This document shows, one piece after another, positions 1-10,799 of a stretch of 39,436 bases of DNA. A program made the translations under genes and the position numbers. The notes beneath the pieces are model-generated. The model searched no databases, was not told the origin of the DNA, and saw only the letters and a list, made by a program, of their open reading frames with translations. The stretch is taken from assembly GCA_032718475.1 (NCBI GenBank), contig JAUCBJ010005029.1:1-39436 (forward strand), in the 5' to 3' direction. Position 1 is the stretch's first letter. Each line of letters opens with the position of its first letter. This DNA comes from Nemertoderma westbladi (lineage: Eukaryota; Xenacoelomorpha; Nemertodermatida; Nemertodermatidae).

Positions 1-1812
1 TGAGAGTCACCTTTAAAAATAGTATTACAGCGCCCGGTAAAATCGAGAGTCTGGTATTTTAAACGTAAATCTTTGGAGAGTGGACACACACATAAAACTT
101 GCAACTCATCTTGTACAGATGTGTTGTCACATATACAAGTTCTGTCCAATCGTGGTATCCTGGACCACCGTCCGGTTTCTATACGCAGTCTATGACTCAT
201 TAATCTGACTCGGGTAAAAGCAGCGCGGTGATAATCCGGAATATACGTTTTGGCAGATTTGTATATCGGGTGTACAGACAATACAATGCAATACAATGCA
301 ATAAATTAATTATTATAACTATTAATACATAATCTAATAAAAATGTTCTAGAACATTGTGTATTAGAATAAATGGCCTACAGCGGAAACAAATACATGCA
401 ACTTTCGAATGCCCACATCTAAGCTATTTCCCAACCAAATTCAAATATTTTTATATTTCTGGAATCCTTGCACGGTCAGCTTTCCCCTAGTACCAACAAA
501 TCACTAAATGTAACTGTGGATTAACTGGTGCAATATCGACAGATACACCTTTTTTAAACGCTTGTAGCTAAAGAATGAAAGCAAAAATAAAAATTCTGGC
601 TCACCCAGCAAAGAGGAGGGATATGAAACTATCTCTGTTTCAAATTTCATGAAATCTCAATACGATTTGTAATCAAATTTAGGGGGGCCCATGTACCAGA
701 ATAACGTCACTATATTCCAGGACATGGTGTACTGTAGTATATCGCTATGTTTTACTAGAGACGGGCCTAGCGGCCCGTGAAGCAAGTCGTAGGAGACAGT
801 ACGAGTCAAGTAAAAGCTTTTTGTTCTGTCTGATAAATAAATTAGTGTGAGCGTAGTCCCGGTGGTGTACGAGAAATTTTCTAGACAACTTCAAACTATA
901 ATTATTATGTTGTAATCATCTAATGAATTATAAAAGCTGTTGTGATTGTAGAAGATAGAGAGCAGTTAGCGAAATGATTATTTTGTTCTATCGGATAGAG
1001 TAGTCAGAGAGGAGTCGAGGTGTCAATTGATTAATAATAATAACAGCAGTTGTCATGAATTCAATACAATCGCGCAAAAGAAGTGATAAGACTAATTCGT
1101 TCTTATTTTTGTAATAAATAAAACAAGTTGAGATGTTTCAATGTAAACCGCGATTAACAATTTACACTGTTCAATGTAAACCAAGATATTATTTAAATAC
1201 AACAATTTTATTATTATTATAACAGATTTTTATATTTCAAACTATAATGTTAGCGTTATGGAGAATCAGTATGAGGCTGAGTAAACATTCAGCCTTATCA
1301 ACATACAGCCTCCACATTATTAATGTTGGCACAATGATTTCAAAATAAAACAATAATTTATGAGAGCACAGTACAATCAATATTAGCCAACATAGTAGCC
1401 AAATAGTAACTAACAGTCATTTAGCCTGCACGCCAACTAATTAACATAGCAAGGATGCATTGGGAAGAATTATTCAGCTGAGACTGTAATAGCCAGCTAA
1501 ACCAGTTAATGTTTGCTTACTCTCTGGTTTGTAGAGTAGAGTGATAATACTTGGCACAGAAAGTACTTCTTTGTTAATTGGCCCTTCCTATTGAATGCAT
1601 TACCAAGCCATCTCTATACATTTTTCATGAGTGACAGCTGGTATTTTTATCATTGCGCCTATGGCAATTTTCGTGTTTTGGGGCTATTTTTCGAAATAAA
1701 ACAAGTTGAGATGTTTCAATTTAATTCGCGATTTCACAAGTACCCATGGAAATCTATTTTCATGGTTCATGCAAAATTTCATCAAAATCGTTAGAGTCGT
1801 TTTTGCTCTAGG
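1..1812. other. AT-rich intergenic DNA, no gene seen
   Basis: No open frame here resembles a protein. The only internal structure I see is an exact 26-bp direct repeat at 1117-1142 and 1695-1720, beginning aataaaacaagttgag, and a short CAATGCAATA doublet near 285-303. These are probably remnants of a dispersed repeat. Confidence 0.6.
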
Positions 1813-2267
1813 TCAGTAGCCAGTAGCCAGTAGCCAGTAGGCAGTAGCCAGTAGCCAGTAGGCAGTAGCCAGTAGCCAGTAGCCAGTAGCCAGTAGCCAG
1901 TAGCCAGTAGCCAGTAGCCAGTAGCCAGTAGCCAGTAGCCAGTAGCCAGTAGCCAGTAGCCAGTAGCCAGTAGCCAGTAGCCAGTAGCCAGTAGCCAGTA
2001 GCCAGTAGCCAGTAGCCAGTAGCCAGTAGCCAGTAGCCAGTAGCCAGTAGCCAGTAGCCAGTAGCCAGTAGCCAGTAGCCAGTAGCCAGTAGCCAGTAGC
2101 CAGTAGCCAGTAGCAGTAGCCAGTAGCCAGTAGCCAGTAGCCAGTAGCCAGTAGCCAGTAGCCAGTAGCCAGTAGCCAGTAGCCAGTAGCCAGTAGCCAG
2201 TAGCCAGTAGCCAGTAGCCAGTAGCCAGTAGCCAGTAGCCAATAGCCAGTAGGCAGTAGCCAGTAGC
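1813..2267. repeat. 7-bp minisatellite (CAGTAGC)n, about 65 units
   Basis: The array reads CAGTAGC over and over for about 455 bp with very few variants. These are a CAGTAGG form near both ends, one AATAGCC, and one 1-bp deletion near 2112. Because 7 is not a multiple of 3, the minus strand is open in all three frames and gives the same heptapeptide (LLATGYW) in each. The plus strand has TAG in all frames. The long minus-strand open frames here are therefore a product of the repeat and not evidence of a gene. The near-perfect homogeneity implies recent expansion. Confidence 0.97.
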
Positions 2268-2588
2268 TTTTTTTTCTTACAGTAATCAAGTCGTAACGAC
2301 TTGCTAATTAAAGAATTTGGCAATAAACAAGTACCAATTTAAGAATAAAATGACGTATTACATTGGAAAAAAAACGTACAAAATTTTTTTTTCAATATAA
2401 TAATGAATAATGAAAAAAAAGTTCTACTTTTTTCCCCATGAAATAAATAATTTTAATACTGTAGGACTGTACCGATAAGCCGGTAATATTTATTATATTA
2501 ATGAATTACCAAGTCTGGCATTCAATGTCTAACGGAGGATTTACATCATATTATTATACATACAATATTGCAATGTTCTAGAGTTAAT

Positions 2589-2770
2589 ATACGGAAATAA
2601 TAACCTGAACCGAATAAAACTGAATAATCACTGATGCCGTTCCAGAAACAAATTAACCTGTATAATTACCGAGGCCGCAGGCCGAGGTTATTATATTAGG
2701 TTAATTTGCTGAAGGATAAGGCAGAAGTGATTATTACAGTTTTATTCGCTGAAGGTTTTTATTTCCGTAT
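2589..2770. mobile_element. 182-bp foldback (MITE-like) element
   Basis: The left half from atacggaaataataacct is the imperfect reverse complement of the right half, which ends ggtttttatttccgtat. Arms are about 85 bp with scattered substitutions, and the turn is around the GC-rich ccgaggccgcaggccgagg. No coding capacity. This is a classic foldback/MITE shape. The target-site duplication is not clear, so the superfamily is unknown. Confidence 0.75.
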
Positions 2771-4599
2771 GTTAGATGTTGCATTTTTAAGGATCGTGTT
2801 CTAATATAACACACATATTAATAATAAAAACTAGAAAGCCAGCAAGCTGGCTATAAGAAGACCGTCTATAAGACAACAAAATCGAAAAAACTAAGTCATA
2901 ATTCCGTTCCAGTGTTAGTCCGAAGCGAAAAGATAAGCAAATATTTAAATATCCAATCCTCGCATCATCACTATGAAGCAACCATTTAATTAATAACATT
3001 TAATACACAAGAACATTTAATATAAGCATATAATATGCATGTATCCTAATAATAATATTCTACGAAACCAAAACAATAGTGAGGGTATCATAATCGTCCA
3101 GTATCAATTTAAATCTGCCCGTCTGCCTGATTATAGCTGTCTGATTGTTTAGTGGAATATTGGATTGAACGGGGACAGACTTAAAACGGCACATACTGTA
3201 TACTTGACCTCCCAACAAGTCGAGCAAACTCACATTATTGACCTTTGCAATTATTACATGCTCTTAAAGGCTTTATGACTAATGTTTAATTTATGATTAA
3301 GAAGCTATTAGCTTCTTTCCTGTCTCCATTTTTCGGCTGATTTTTGGACATGAAGAACAAGAACGTGTTCTGGCTTTTAGCTCCCTGGTTGCCCTGAGCT
3401 ACAATAACATGTATAGGCCTACTACACTACAATAATAAACTATTAGTTGGCACACTACTGGGAAGCTAGCTATTCAGCTGGCGGGATAATACATTACAAA
3501 CTTGAACGTTAGAGATTTTGATCTAATAAATACTAAAATACCCGCCTGGTTTCATCTCTCTCTCTAACAAATAAATTACAAACCAATAATGTCAATCATC
3601 TGCAATAACACTCATTTACCGCACTCTAGCCTGTTGCCTTGTGACGTTATGGCATAGATGGTCCTACAGCCATTTTTAACCTTTTGTCTACTGTATGCAT
3701 CAATTTTAAATTATTAAGATAATGTCACAAAAAGTAGCCACATTCGAGAATCAACTCTAATACTCTGCCAGACTGTAATTTCGAACGTATATCTTTTCGT
3801 TCACATCGTTGTCCCAGCCCCAACAGCAAACAAGGTTTAAAAATGTACTTGATTACCATCAACTAATATTTAATATAATTATTATTGATCACGGTGTTTT
3901 ATTTGCCACAAACCACATAAAATAAAATAATTACCTGATATTATATTATTTAATGATTACATAATATCTACATATATTTACTTTTAGTCTAGTAATCTAG
4001 CACTTTATACGATTACAGAGCTATCTATGCCTTATAAAATCCGAGCGCAGCATTATTAATAATACTGACGACATTTTATCTAGTCATAGATTACGTCATA
4101 GATTACGTCATAGATTACGTCTTGTTTTCTTAACTTTTTCGAAGATTGAAATTTAATGAGAAATAGTGAACCGTAATTAAATATTATATAAGATAAATTA
4201 TAGCTATTACAGGAATTTCGTTTGAATTCATAACTTTACGAATTATTCTTAAAATAAAAGATTTAATATATATTATCCTCTCTGGTCACCCAGCTGATAA
4301 ACAACATGAATTAAGCGCATTAGCGCATTAAGCGCATACATGGGTAGCGCATTTTCTGACCAAAAAGTCGAATTTTTGAAACATATCCTATCTGAGGCAG
4401 AATTTCAAATCCAAATATGGAATTTCCCATATCTCGCTTAGTTTTCAAGATTTCTGGAGTAGAAGATACTGGATCCGATATATCGCGATATCAGTAAGCG
4501 ATGAAGTTGGGGTTTGCATTCAATATTAGCAAACTTCTGTGCTCAGTGGTCCCAATTGGATGTCTCCACGAGAAAGAGCATAAAATTTTAATTCAAATG
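2771..4599. other. intergenic DNA, no gene seen
   Basis: No coding frame is convincing. Small structures present: the palindrome-like agaaagccagcaagctggct at about 2831-2850, which recurs at 28517 and inverted at 29113, and three perfect tandem copies of catagattacgt at 4085-4120, each carrying a TACGTCA half like a CREB/ATF site. There is also a short GCGCATTA cluster near 4313-4340. Confidence 0.5.
4085..4120. repeat. 3 x 12-bp perfect tandem repeat with TACGTCA cores
   Basis: Three head-to-tail copies of catagattacgt. The junctions create ACGTCATAG, resembling CRE/ATF half-sites. Function is unknown and may be nil. Confidence 0.8.
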
Positions 4600-5064
4600 G
4601 TATTTTTTTATGATTATTGGACCTAATGGTCAGTTTATAAGACAACTTCAAGTCTTCGGAACAATGACGGGACTCGATTAAACGACTCTGCAGTCTATGC
4701 GGGTTTACACGGAATAGACTTATCGCTCGTCGTAGATCTTCAAAATTTATAATCTCCAGTTCTAGTGGTCGTACGAAGTTCGATTTAGGCTCATTCGAGA
4801 ACTCCTTTCTCAGAGAACAAAGTTAACATTTGGTTTGGCAAACTCTTGAAAGCTGCCTGTGCAATCATAACTGGAACAAAATTTGGAAGGCATATTTTAC
4901 CCAAATGCATGTTATGTTGCAACACAACCATTTTATCTTAAGTCAAATGGTAACTTTGTTCTCTGAGAAAGGAGCTTTCGAATGAGCCTAAAACGAACTT
5001 CGTACGACCTCTAGTTGTCTTATAAACTGATCAGTAGCCTAGGTCAAAAATCATAGAAAAATAC
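4600..5064. mobile_element. nested inverted-repeat element (MITE-like), about 465 bp
   Basis: Two inverted-repeat pairs are nested. The outer arms (4600-4646 and 5013-5064) share tcagtttataagacaact and its complement. The inner arms (about 4758-4832 and 4945-5018) share gtcgtacgaagttcg, ctcattcga and cctttctcagagaacaaagtta. The left outer and inner arms are separated by about 110 bp of unique DNA, while on the right they abut. No coding capacity. This fits a non-autonomous DNA element with a secondary insertion or deletion in one arm. Confidence 0.75.
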
Positions 5065-6079
5065 TCTGCGCTATAAATTGCTTAAAATTGCTTAATAAAT
5101 AAATATTCTGCTATACCATTGCATTAGCAATATATAATATATCAATCTTCGAATATAATCTAACTACTACCTATTTACCTAACTACCTACCTACCTAACT
5201 ATTGACATTTTAATACTAAACTACTAAAAATAAATAATAATATATAATGGAAAAAAGGTTCCGAATCATAATGACAAGATAATTATCAATTTTTGTGACA
5301 TGTATTTCTACTGTACATTGCTTAACCCATGTGTTATCGGAATAATTATAACTTGTTGTATTTGGTAACTTGTCATTTACGCACCGAAACAAGAACATTC
5401 GAGAGAAATAGCAATAGGCGAGTCAATCTAGCTAAAAAAAAAGGGAGTAAACCCATAACAAATTCGCAATTCACCCAAACCAATTGTTTTCATTCTATGT
5501 TTACCTGGTTAATACATCAAAAAGTCTATAAAATTTATTTTTCGATTCACTTTCAATGTCAATGTTGACGTGTTCACGTTCAAATCACAGCTTGTTGTGA
5601 AATTAATTAAATTATTCTGGAACATAACCAATTTGCTACTTACTTGTTCATTTTGTTTGCCATGTTTTATGCAAATTTACGCAGAATTTCCATGAATAGC
5701 CATATGATCCGCAAAATAATATTTTATAGACTTTTGGGCTAAACAAGGTAATATAGAAACCAAAAAAGTGGTTCGGATTGATTGCGAAATGTTTATGGGT
5801 TTTTTGGATTGACTCGACTAAATAACTAATTAACTTCAGAACATGTCAAATCCATGTAGGCCTATCAGCTTTGCAGTAAATATATTCCGAAATTAAAGAA
5901 GCTGTTTGCAAAACATATTGAAACAGGAAACAAAATAGTTATTTTGCTCATAGTCTTGTAGAACCGGGCTATGCTATGGATGATAGTGTAATACTTTATA
6001 AACTAAATTTAAACAGAAAGTTTCACATTATTATATATAGAACCATTTTACCAAATAAAACGAAGATTATCATGAATTT
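5065..6079. other. intergenic DNA, no gene seen
   Basis: AT-rich with short TACC/TAAC simple repeats around 5162-5205. Open frames here are short and low-complexity. The interval is the 3' flank of the minus-strand tetraspanin, but I did not find a strong AATAAA (TTTATT on plus) immediately beyond its stop. Confidence 0.5.
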
Positions 6080-7081
6080 TTAGAAAGACCCATATCCCAA
6101 AGCGCTTAAACGGCTACCTTCATAGTTGCCTAGAAGATTAGAATTAGCACAAAATAACAACCAGCCTGTGATGTGAGCAATAAGTTGGAAAGATACACCA
6201 ACCAATGTACAATAACTGATGATATTGACATAGAATCGAACATGTTCTTTGATGACGATGTCGCACCCTTTCTGGTACAGATCTTCTTTGTTGATCTGTA
6301 ATTTGGTATCACTGATGAGATTCAAGGCCACGAACTGAGCCTCGGCGTTCCCTTCCTGATCCTTGCAATTATCCTGAACGAGAGAAAAATTGCAGCAGGA
6401 AACAGGGAAAGTGGATCCAGCTGTGTAGTTGAGACCTGTTTTACCGACCGTGCCGCTCAGCTGTGCCTCCCAAAACCACAAACCCGGCAGCATTCCGCCT
6501 TCCTCGTCACCATCATGTGTCGTGTGAGTCTGGTCAAATTCACCAGACAAATGATCGATGCTATCAATGTCGACCGTAGCGTGCAAACCGCAACACGAAA
6601 AGAACGACTGAAGGTTGTCCACAAGGTCGTTATGTGCCTTCAGTTTAATTTTCTCCTTAGTTGTCCCGTTATTGTTTGCGAGATACTCATAGTCCTCAAA
6701 TTTGTTTTCAATCTCATGGTGAATAACGGAGAAAGCCGTATCGATGTTGTATGCGAATGAGATGCTGCCTGTTACGATCTGAAGGACCAGGGCGCTCAGA
6801 GCCAAAGGGATGAACATCGACATGAGGTGGGAATTCCTGTCGAAGATCCCGGCGCATGCGCCGATGTTTGTGATGATGAATATAATCCATCCGAACTGGA
6901 AGATTAGCATGGGCCCATTGAACAATCCGTTGTACGCGAATCCGTTGAGACTCTCGAGTTTGTATTTGACGACGATCCCTGCAACAATAAGGACCAACGC
7001 GCCTAGAAGGAAACCTAGGGAGACCACGGATTGAATATGGCCTTTGATTCGATCCAAACGAGTTTCTCTCTCTGAAGTCAT
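6080..7081 (-). CDS. tetraspanin family membrane protein
   Basis: A 333-residue four-pass membrane protein in one uninterrupted exon. Hydrophobic segments lie at about residues 19-40, 57-80, 88-110 and 284-311, giving the tetraspanin layout of a small first loop and a large extracellular loop between segments 3 and 4. The large loop carries the diagnostic CCG at 163-165, a second SCC pair at 228-230, C239 and C273, which can form the family's disulfides. Possible N-glycosylation sites are N138, N218 and N231. At about 173 residues the large loop is longer than in most tetraspanins. An acidic, His/Thr-rich stretch sits at about 181-195. Tetraspanins organise membrane microdomains by binding integrins, Ig proteins and each other. 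Subfamily not assigned. The start ATG (7081-7079) is followed by a short charged cytoplasmic tail as expected. The lack of introns is unusual for this family in animals. Confidence 0.88.
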   Translation of the reverse strand: MTSERETRLDRIKGHIQSVVSLGFLLGALVLIVAGIVVKYKLESLNGFAYNGLFNGPMLIFQFGWIIFIITNIGACAGIFDRNSHLMSMFIPLALSALVLQIVTGSISFAYNIDTAFSVIHHEIENKFEDYEYLANNNGTTKEKIKLKAHNDLVDNLQSFFSCCGLHATVDIDSIDHLSGEFDQTHTTHDGDEEGGMLPGLWFWEAQLSGTVGKTGLNYTAGSTFPVSCCNFSLVQDNCKDQEGNAEAQFVALNLISDTKLQINKEDLYQKGCDIVIKEHVRFYVNIISYCTLVGVSFQLIAHITGWLLFCANSNLLGNYEGSRLSALGYGSF

Positions 7082-7881
7082 TGAAAAATTGTATGTGACT
7101 TATGGAGTGTAGTATAGTTTTTCACACATAAACCACAACTTCATTAAGTAACTGGCGCGACAAATCCGCGCGCACAGGCGCGAAAAGCAATATCAGTTAC
7201 AACCATTAAACACCATGTCTTGTTTTACATTCGCATTTTCTCAGGTATGATAGGGATGGCAAACCCACTAATTTCTGAACGATGCTTGCTTTTCACTTTT
7301 TAGCGTTAAATACATTCCAAAAGTTTTTATATTATTCATTTTATAAATAAATACACTTGTGCATATGAAAATATATACCCGTACTTTTTGAAACTCAATG
7401 TTTGGAACTCTAAGGCTAAAATCAGACATGAAAAGCAATTTGATAAATATTTATAGGAAATGTTGTGGTGTACAATGTCTCTAGAAAATGCGAATAGAAA
7501 ATGCGAATATATTATTACTTTATATACATGGTGCATATGGAATCAATATTCGTATAAATTAAATTAAATTAATTGTAAGCCAAATTTTCTAGGATTAAGC
7601 AGCTTCCAATTCCCTTATGCACCGTCAAATACAGAGACAGGGGGAAACTTGACGAAATTAACATTTGATAACATTTCTAGCACATTATTTAGTTAAAATA
7701 ATAAAATCGGCACAAATCTGTAAATTAATAATGTATTAATAGTGACAAAAATCGACATCGGTTATACACCGAAATTAGATTAGAATTAATTAGTTATTGG
7801 GCACTGACCTAGCTAAGTAATTATGTGAAATGCACACCGAAATTTGAATATTTTTTAAGACGAACAAACGTATTACCATCA
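7082..7881. other. 5' flank of the tetraspanin gene, no other gene seen
   Basis: About 70-105 bp upstream of the tetraspanin start there is a small CpG-rich patch (7153-7186: ggcgcgacaaatccgcgcgc then caggcgcgaaaa) in otherwise AT-rich DNA, a plausible core-promoter region. The remainder is AT-rich without coding signal. Confidence 0.4.
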
Positions 7882-8053
7882 CTAACAAACATCCTTACAC
7901 GCCATACACTGTTTACATTCCTCAAAGATATGAAACTCATCTTTGCGGAGTATTGACGCACCACAAAAATGACACTTTATCGTAACTGTCCAACACTGTA
8001 TTGCTACATGTATTCTGAGAAAACCAGTTAAATTTGCTATATCAAAAACTAAT
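7882..8053 (-). CDS. possible terminal exon with a zinc-ribbon-like cysteine pattern
   Basis: After a good 3' splice site on the minus strand (ttacag ending at 8054), a frame runs to a TAG at 7884-7882. It encodes a hydrophobic strand-rich stretch, then CHFCG, then a 16-residue spacer, then CKQCMACKDVC. The C-x2-C ... C-x2-C spacing resembles a zinc ribbon. The preceding DIANLTG segment reads like part of a small beta-barrel, and OB-fold proteins with zinc ribbons are one possibility. I do not recognise the gene. The next upstream sequence on this strand is retrotransposon debris (8200 onward), so further exons, if any, are displaced or the gene is broken. An in-frame ATG at 8118 could alternatively start a 78-residue protein. 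Confidence 0.35.
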
Positions 8054-8199
8054 CTGTAATTTGAATTGGTTTCTAGTAAGGCTGTGTTAAAGACATACTT
8101 ATTTAGCCCAGCCCACATCTTGAGGAAACGTGCCTTAACTTTATCAGCATTTTTTCATTTACCTGAGGATTGTGTAAATTCTAATTTATTACGAGGATA

Positions 8200-8445
8200 C
8201 CCCCTTTCACCCAAGCCTTTCGCGAGACTATCAGCACCTTCAGGGCTGCTAATCTTCAAGAGACGTCTCAAAAAAGTCATGTGAAATCCACCATGCTTAT
8301 TCTCACGACATGACGACGCCATAGCAGAAGGCTGTGCGAAGGCTGGTCCTCACGGCGAAATCAAGTGTCAAGCTTGGGGGACCAATGAGACACCTCCGAT
8401 GCTATAGTGTCTGATTAGAGATGACTGCATTGTACTTCAAATTAG
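8200..8445 (-). mobile_element. LINE family 1, 3' fragment (antisense)
   Basis: This stretch aligns by eye with the minus-strand fragment at 13540-13800. Shared words are tcttcaagag, cgtctcaa, aagtcatg, accatgctta, ctggtcctcacggcgaaa, gtgtcaagcttggg and aatgagacacctcc. It corresponds to the C-terminal coding part and 3' end of the same LINE family that lies in sense at 8480-10799. It is degenerate, with no long open frame. Confidence 0.7.
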
Positions 8446-8479
8446 TGGACCTGGTGAATCATTATAGTTATGTGTCATT

Positions 8480-10799
8480 CATTAAGTGTCTACAGCAGTT
8501 AAAGACCAGTACGGACTTCCATAGAGGAGTACTTGTTCTACTGCTGCTAAAAATAAGAGCATGCATTCTTAACATTCCTGGGAGACTTTAATGCAAGTCT
8601 GCATCAATCACCTACATCGCCCTGGGTCTATAGCAATAGTGTTAACCGAAATTCCGTCCATCTTCAGGATTTTATCTCTGGAAATGGATTGTTTTCGGCT
8701 GGAACCCAGTTCAAGAAGCGAACTGTAAAGCTATGGACTCAAAGTGGACCCAGTGGTCACTTTGCATTTACACTACGACCCTTCTCCAGTGATCACCGCC
8801 TTATTGTGGCCAAGGTAAGACTTAGTCTGCGTGCTAGCAGAACAACGAAATCTGCCTTGCCGCGGCATGACTGGTCCTCTCTGTTGCAACAGCCAAGTGT
8901 GAGATACAGCTTCACACTACAGCTGAGCAACAGGTATGAGGCTCTTGCCTCTGAGGCGGCAGATCACTGTGAGGGCTATACTGCCTTCACAGAGGCAGTT
9001 AAGTTAGCAGCTGCAGAAACAGTTCCTGTATACCCTCGAAACAGGAAACGGGCACCCTGGACTGATAACAAAATTCAGAAGTGCCGAAATGACCTCTACA
9101 AGGCGCAGAAAGAGTCCCGACTCAAACAGACTACAGCGGCCAAGAATGCAGTTAAGGCTGCATCTAGGTCCCTGAACAGGCAGTACTCTGTTAATTTACA
9201 GGAGCTAATAAACCAACAGGTTGATGCCATCAATGATGCTGACGACAGCAGGCAATCATCCCAGGCATGGAGATCGATCAACTTGCTTGCTGGTCGAAAA
9301 AGCCAACCAACCACCAAGGTTAAGGCTGAATCACCAGCCGATCGCTTCAATGGTTGGAAGGCCCACTTTGAAAAGCTCCTCAATAATGACAGGGTATTGC
9401 CTGATAACTTTATAGAAGTAAAAGTGTCTGAGTCTGTACTCCCAGATATTCCCATTGGTGATATCTCCTTTGCAGAAGTGAAGGCTGCTGCAAAGAGCAT
9501 TAAGACCAATCGTGCCAGTGGAGTAGATGGTGTTCCCCCTGAGGTCTTTAAAATACCTGAGTGTTTAAAGCTCATCTATCCCATCATAGTAGACATGTAC
9601 CGTACAACAAATGAAAACAAATAAGTTGGTGCCAGTTCCCAAGAAGGGCAACCTAACACTCTATGGTTCTTTTCGGGGAATCTCATTGATCTCGATTGCT
9701 GCAAAGCTATACAATAGAATTCTATTAAATCGCATCAGGGATCCCATTGAGAGACTGCTCCGTGGAAATCAGAATGGGTTCCGTAAAGGTCGTGGGACCA
9801 TGGAGCCCATTTTGGCACTTAGAAGGATAATTGAAGAGTTATCAAAAAAGAAAGACAGGCATCTGGCTGTTATCTTTGTTGACTTCTTCAAGGCCTTTGA
9901 TTCAGTCTCTCGCTCACGTATGTTCAGCATACTTTCATTATATGGGATTCCTGATGAAATTATTGCAGCAATCAGATCAGTATACGATGGTTCGACAACA
10001 TTTGTGTCTACTGTTGACGGTGACACAGAACCATTTGAAGTGTTATGGGGCGTCCTCCAGGGAGACACACTTTCACCATTCTTGTTCATAATTGTTGTTG
10101 ACTATGTTCTACGCATGTCCTTAGATCATCATAATGATGATGGGGTGATGATAACTCCACCTACTGGCTCCAGAAGTCGAGGAAATCCTGCCAAGTACCT
10201 AACTGATCTAGACTTTGCTGATGACTTAGGAGTACTCTCAGAATCATTAGAGGGAGCCCAACGGCTCCTCAGCTCATTAGAACATGCTGCTTCTAGTGTT
10301 GGTCTTTTTATTAACTCCAGAAAGACCAAAATTCTGACAGTTAACTTTGAAAGTCCTCAGCAAGTCTCTGATCGGATGAGCATAAGCTCAAAGGATGGTA
10401 TGCTTGAGCATGTGGACGACTTCTGTTACCTGGGATCATGGATCCGGAAGTCAGGTGAGGACCTTCGAATACGTAAGGGAAAGGCATGGGCAGCCTTGAA
10501 TAGGCTTTCCAGGATTTGGAAGTCACCGAGTATTAATCGGAAACTTAAGGTCCGGTTATTTAGAGCAGCAGTAGTTCCAGTACTCCTCTATGGGAGTCCA
10601 TGCTGGGCTCTAACTGCTGAGGACACCAATGACTTTCTTGAGACGCATCTTAAAGGACACTGGCCTTGAAGATGCGGATGATCTAGCAAATGTCATGGGT
10701 GATAGGGAGTTGTGGCGGTGCAATTTTGTCGATAAGCCGGCACAGCATTCTTAAAAATGCAGAGCTGCAATGCAGCATGCCGATCCTAGTAGTAGTAAA
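8480..10799 (+). mobile_element. LINE family 1, 5'-truncated non-LTR retrotransposon
   Basis: The longest copy of the family. It starts inside the AP-endonuclease region and runs through the reverse transcriptase to a 3' end marked by the conserved string ataagccggcacagcattct (10733-10752), also seen inverted near 13505 and 15405. It ends in gtagtagtaaaaataa. The copy is truncated at its 5' end and immediately abuts inverted fragments of the same family on both sides (8200-8445 and 10800-11410). No target-site duplication could be defined because of this. Confidence 0.85.
8569..10669 (+). pseudogene. LINE family 1 polyprotein remnant: endonuclease end plus reverse transcriptase
   Basis: Frame 1 from about 8569 reads LTFLGDFNA (apurinic endonuclease motif), then SSDHRLIVAKV with the catalytic SDH, and a linker to RASGVDGVPPE. 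It stops at 9622-9624. The reading then shifts to a second frame (9611-10669) with LVPVPKKGN, GFRKGRGT, VDFFKAFDSV (catalytic Asp), GVLQGDTLSPFLF, LDFADDLG (FADD box in place of the commoner YADD) and GLFINSRKTKI. Residues normally found between the thumb-side linker and VPKKG appear deleted at the frame switch, so this copy has a frameshift plus a small internal deletion. It also ends early after LYGSPCWALT, where the C-terminal part is out of frame. It is an AP-endonuclease-type non-LTR element. I would not assign the clade without a tree. Inactive as it stands. Confidence 0.88.

Noticed and set aside
1813-2267. CRISPR array
   Set aside because: The short units have no unique spacers, and the context is eukaryotic. 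The same holds for the satellite at 36600-38714.
1808-2323. Long minus-strand open frames of 158-171 residues
   Set aside because: They are translations of the 7-bp minisatellite in two frames and contain only the repeated heptapeptide. No gene signals.
6515-7034. Plus-strand frames across the tetraspanin gene
   Set aside because: Antisense shadows. The minus frame has the CCG motif and four membrane segments.
9096-10526. Antisense open frames over the LINE copy
   Set aside because: Shadows of the sense endonuclease/reverse-transcriptase frames.
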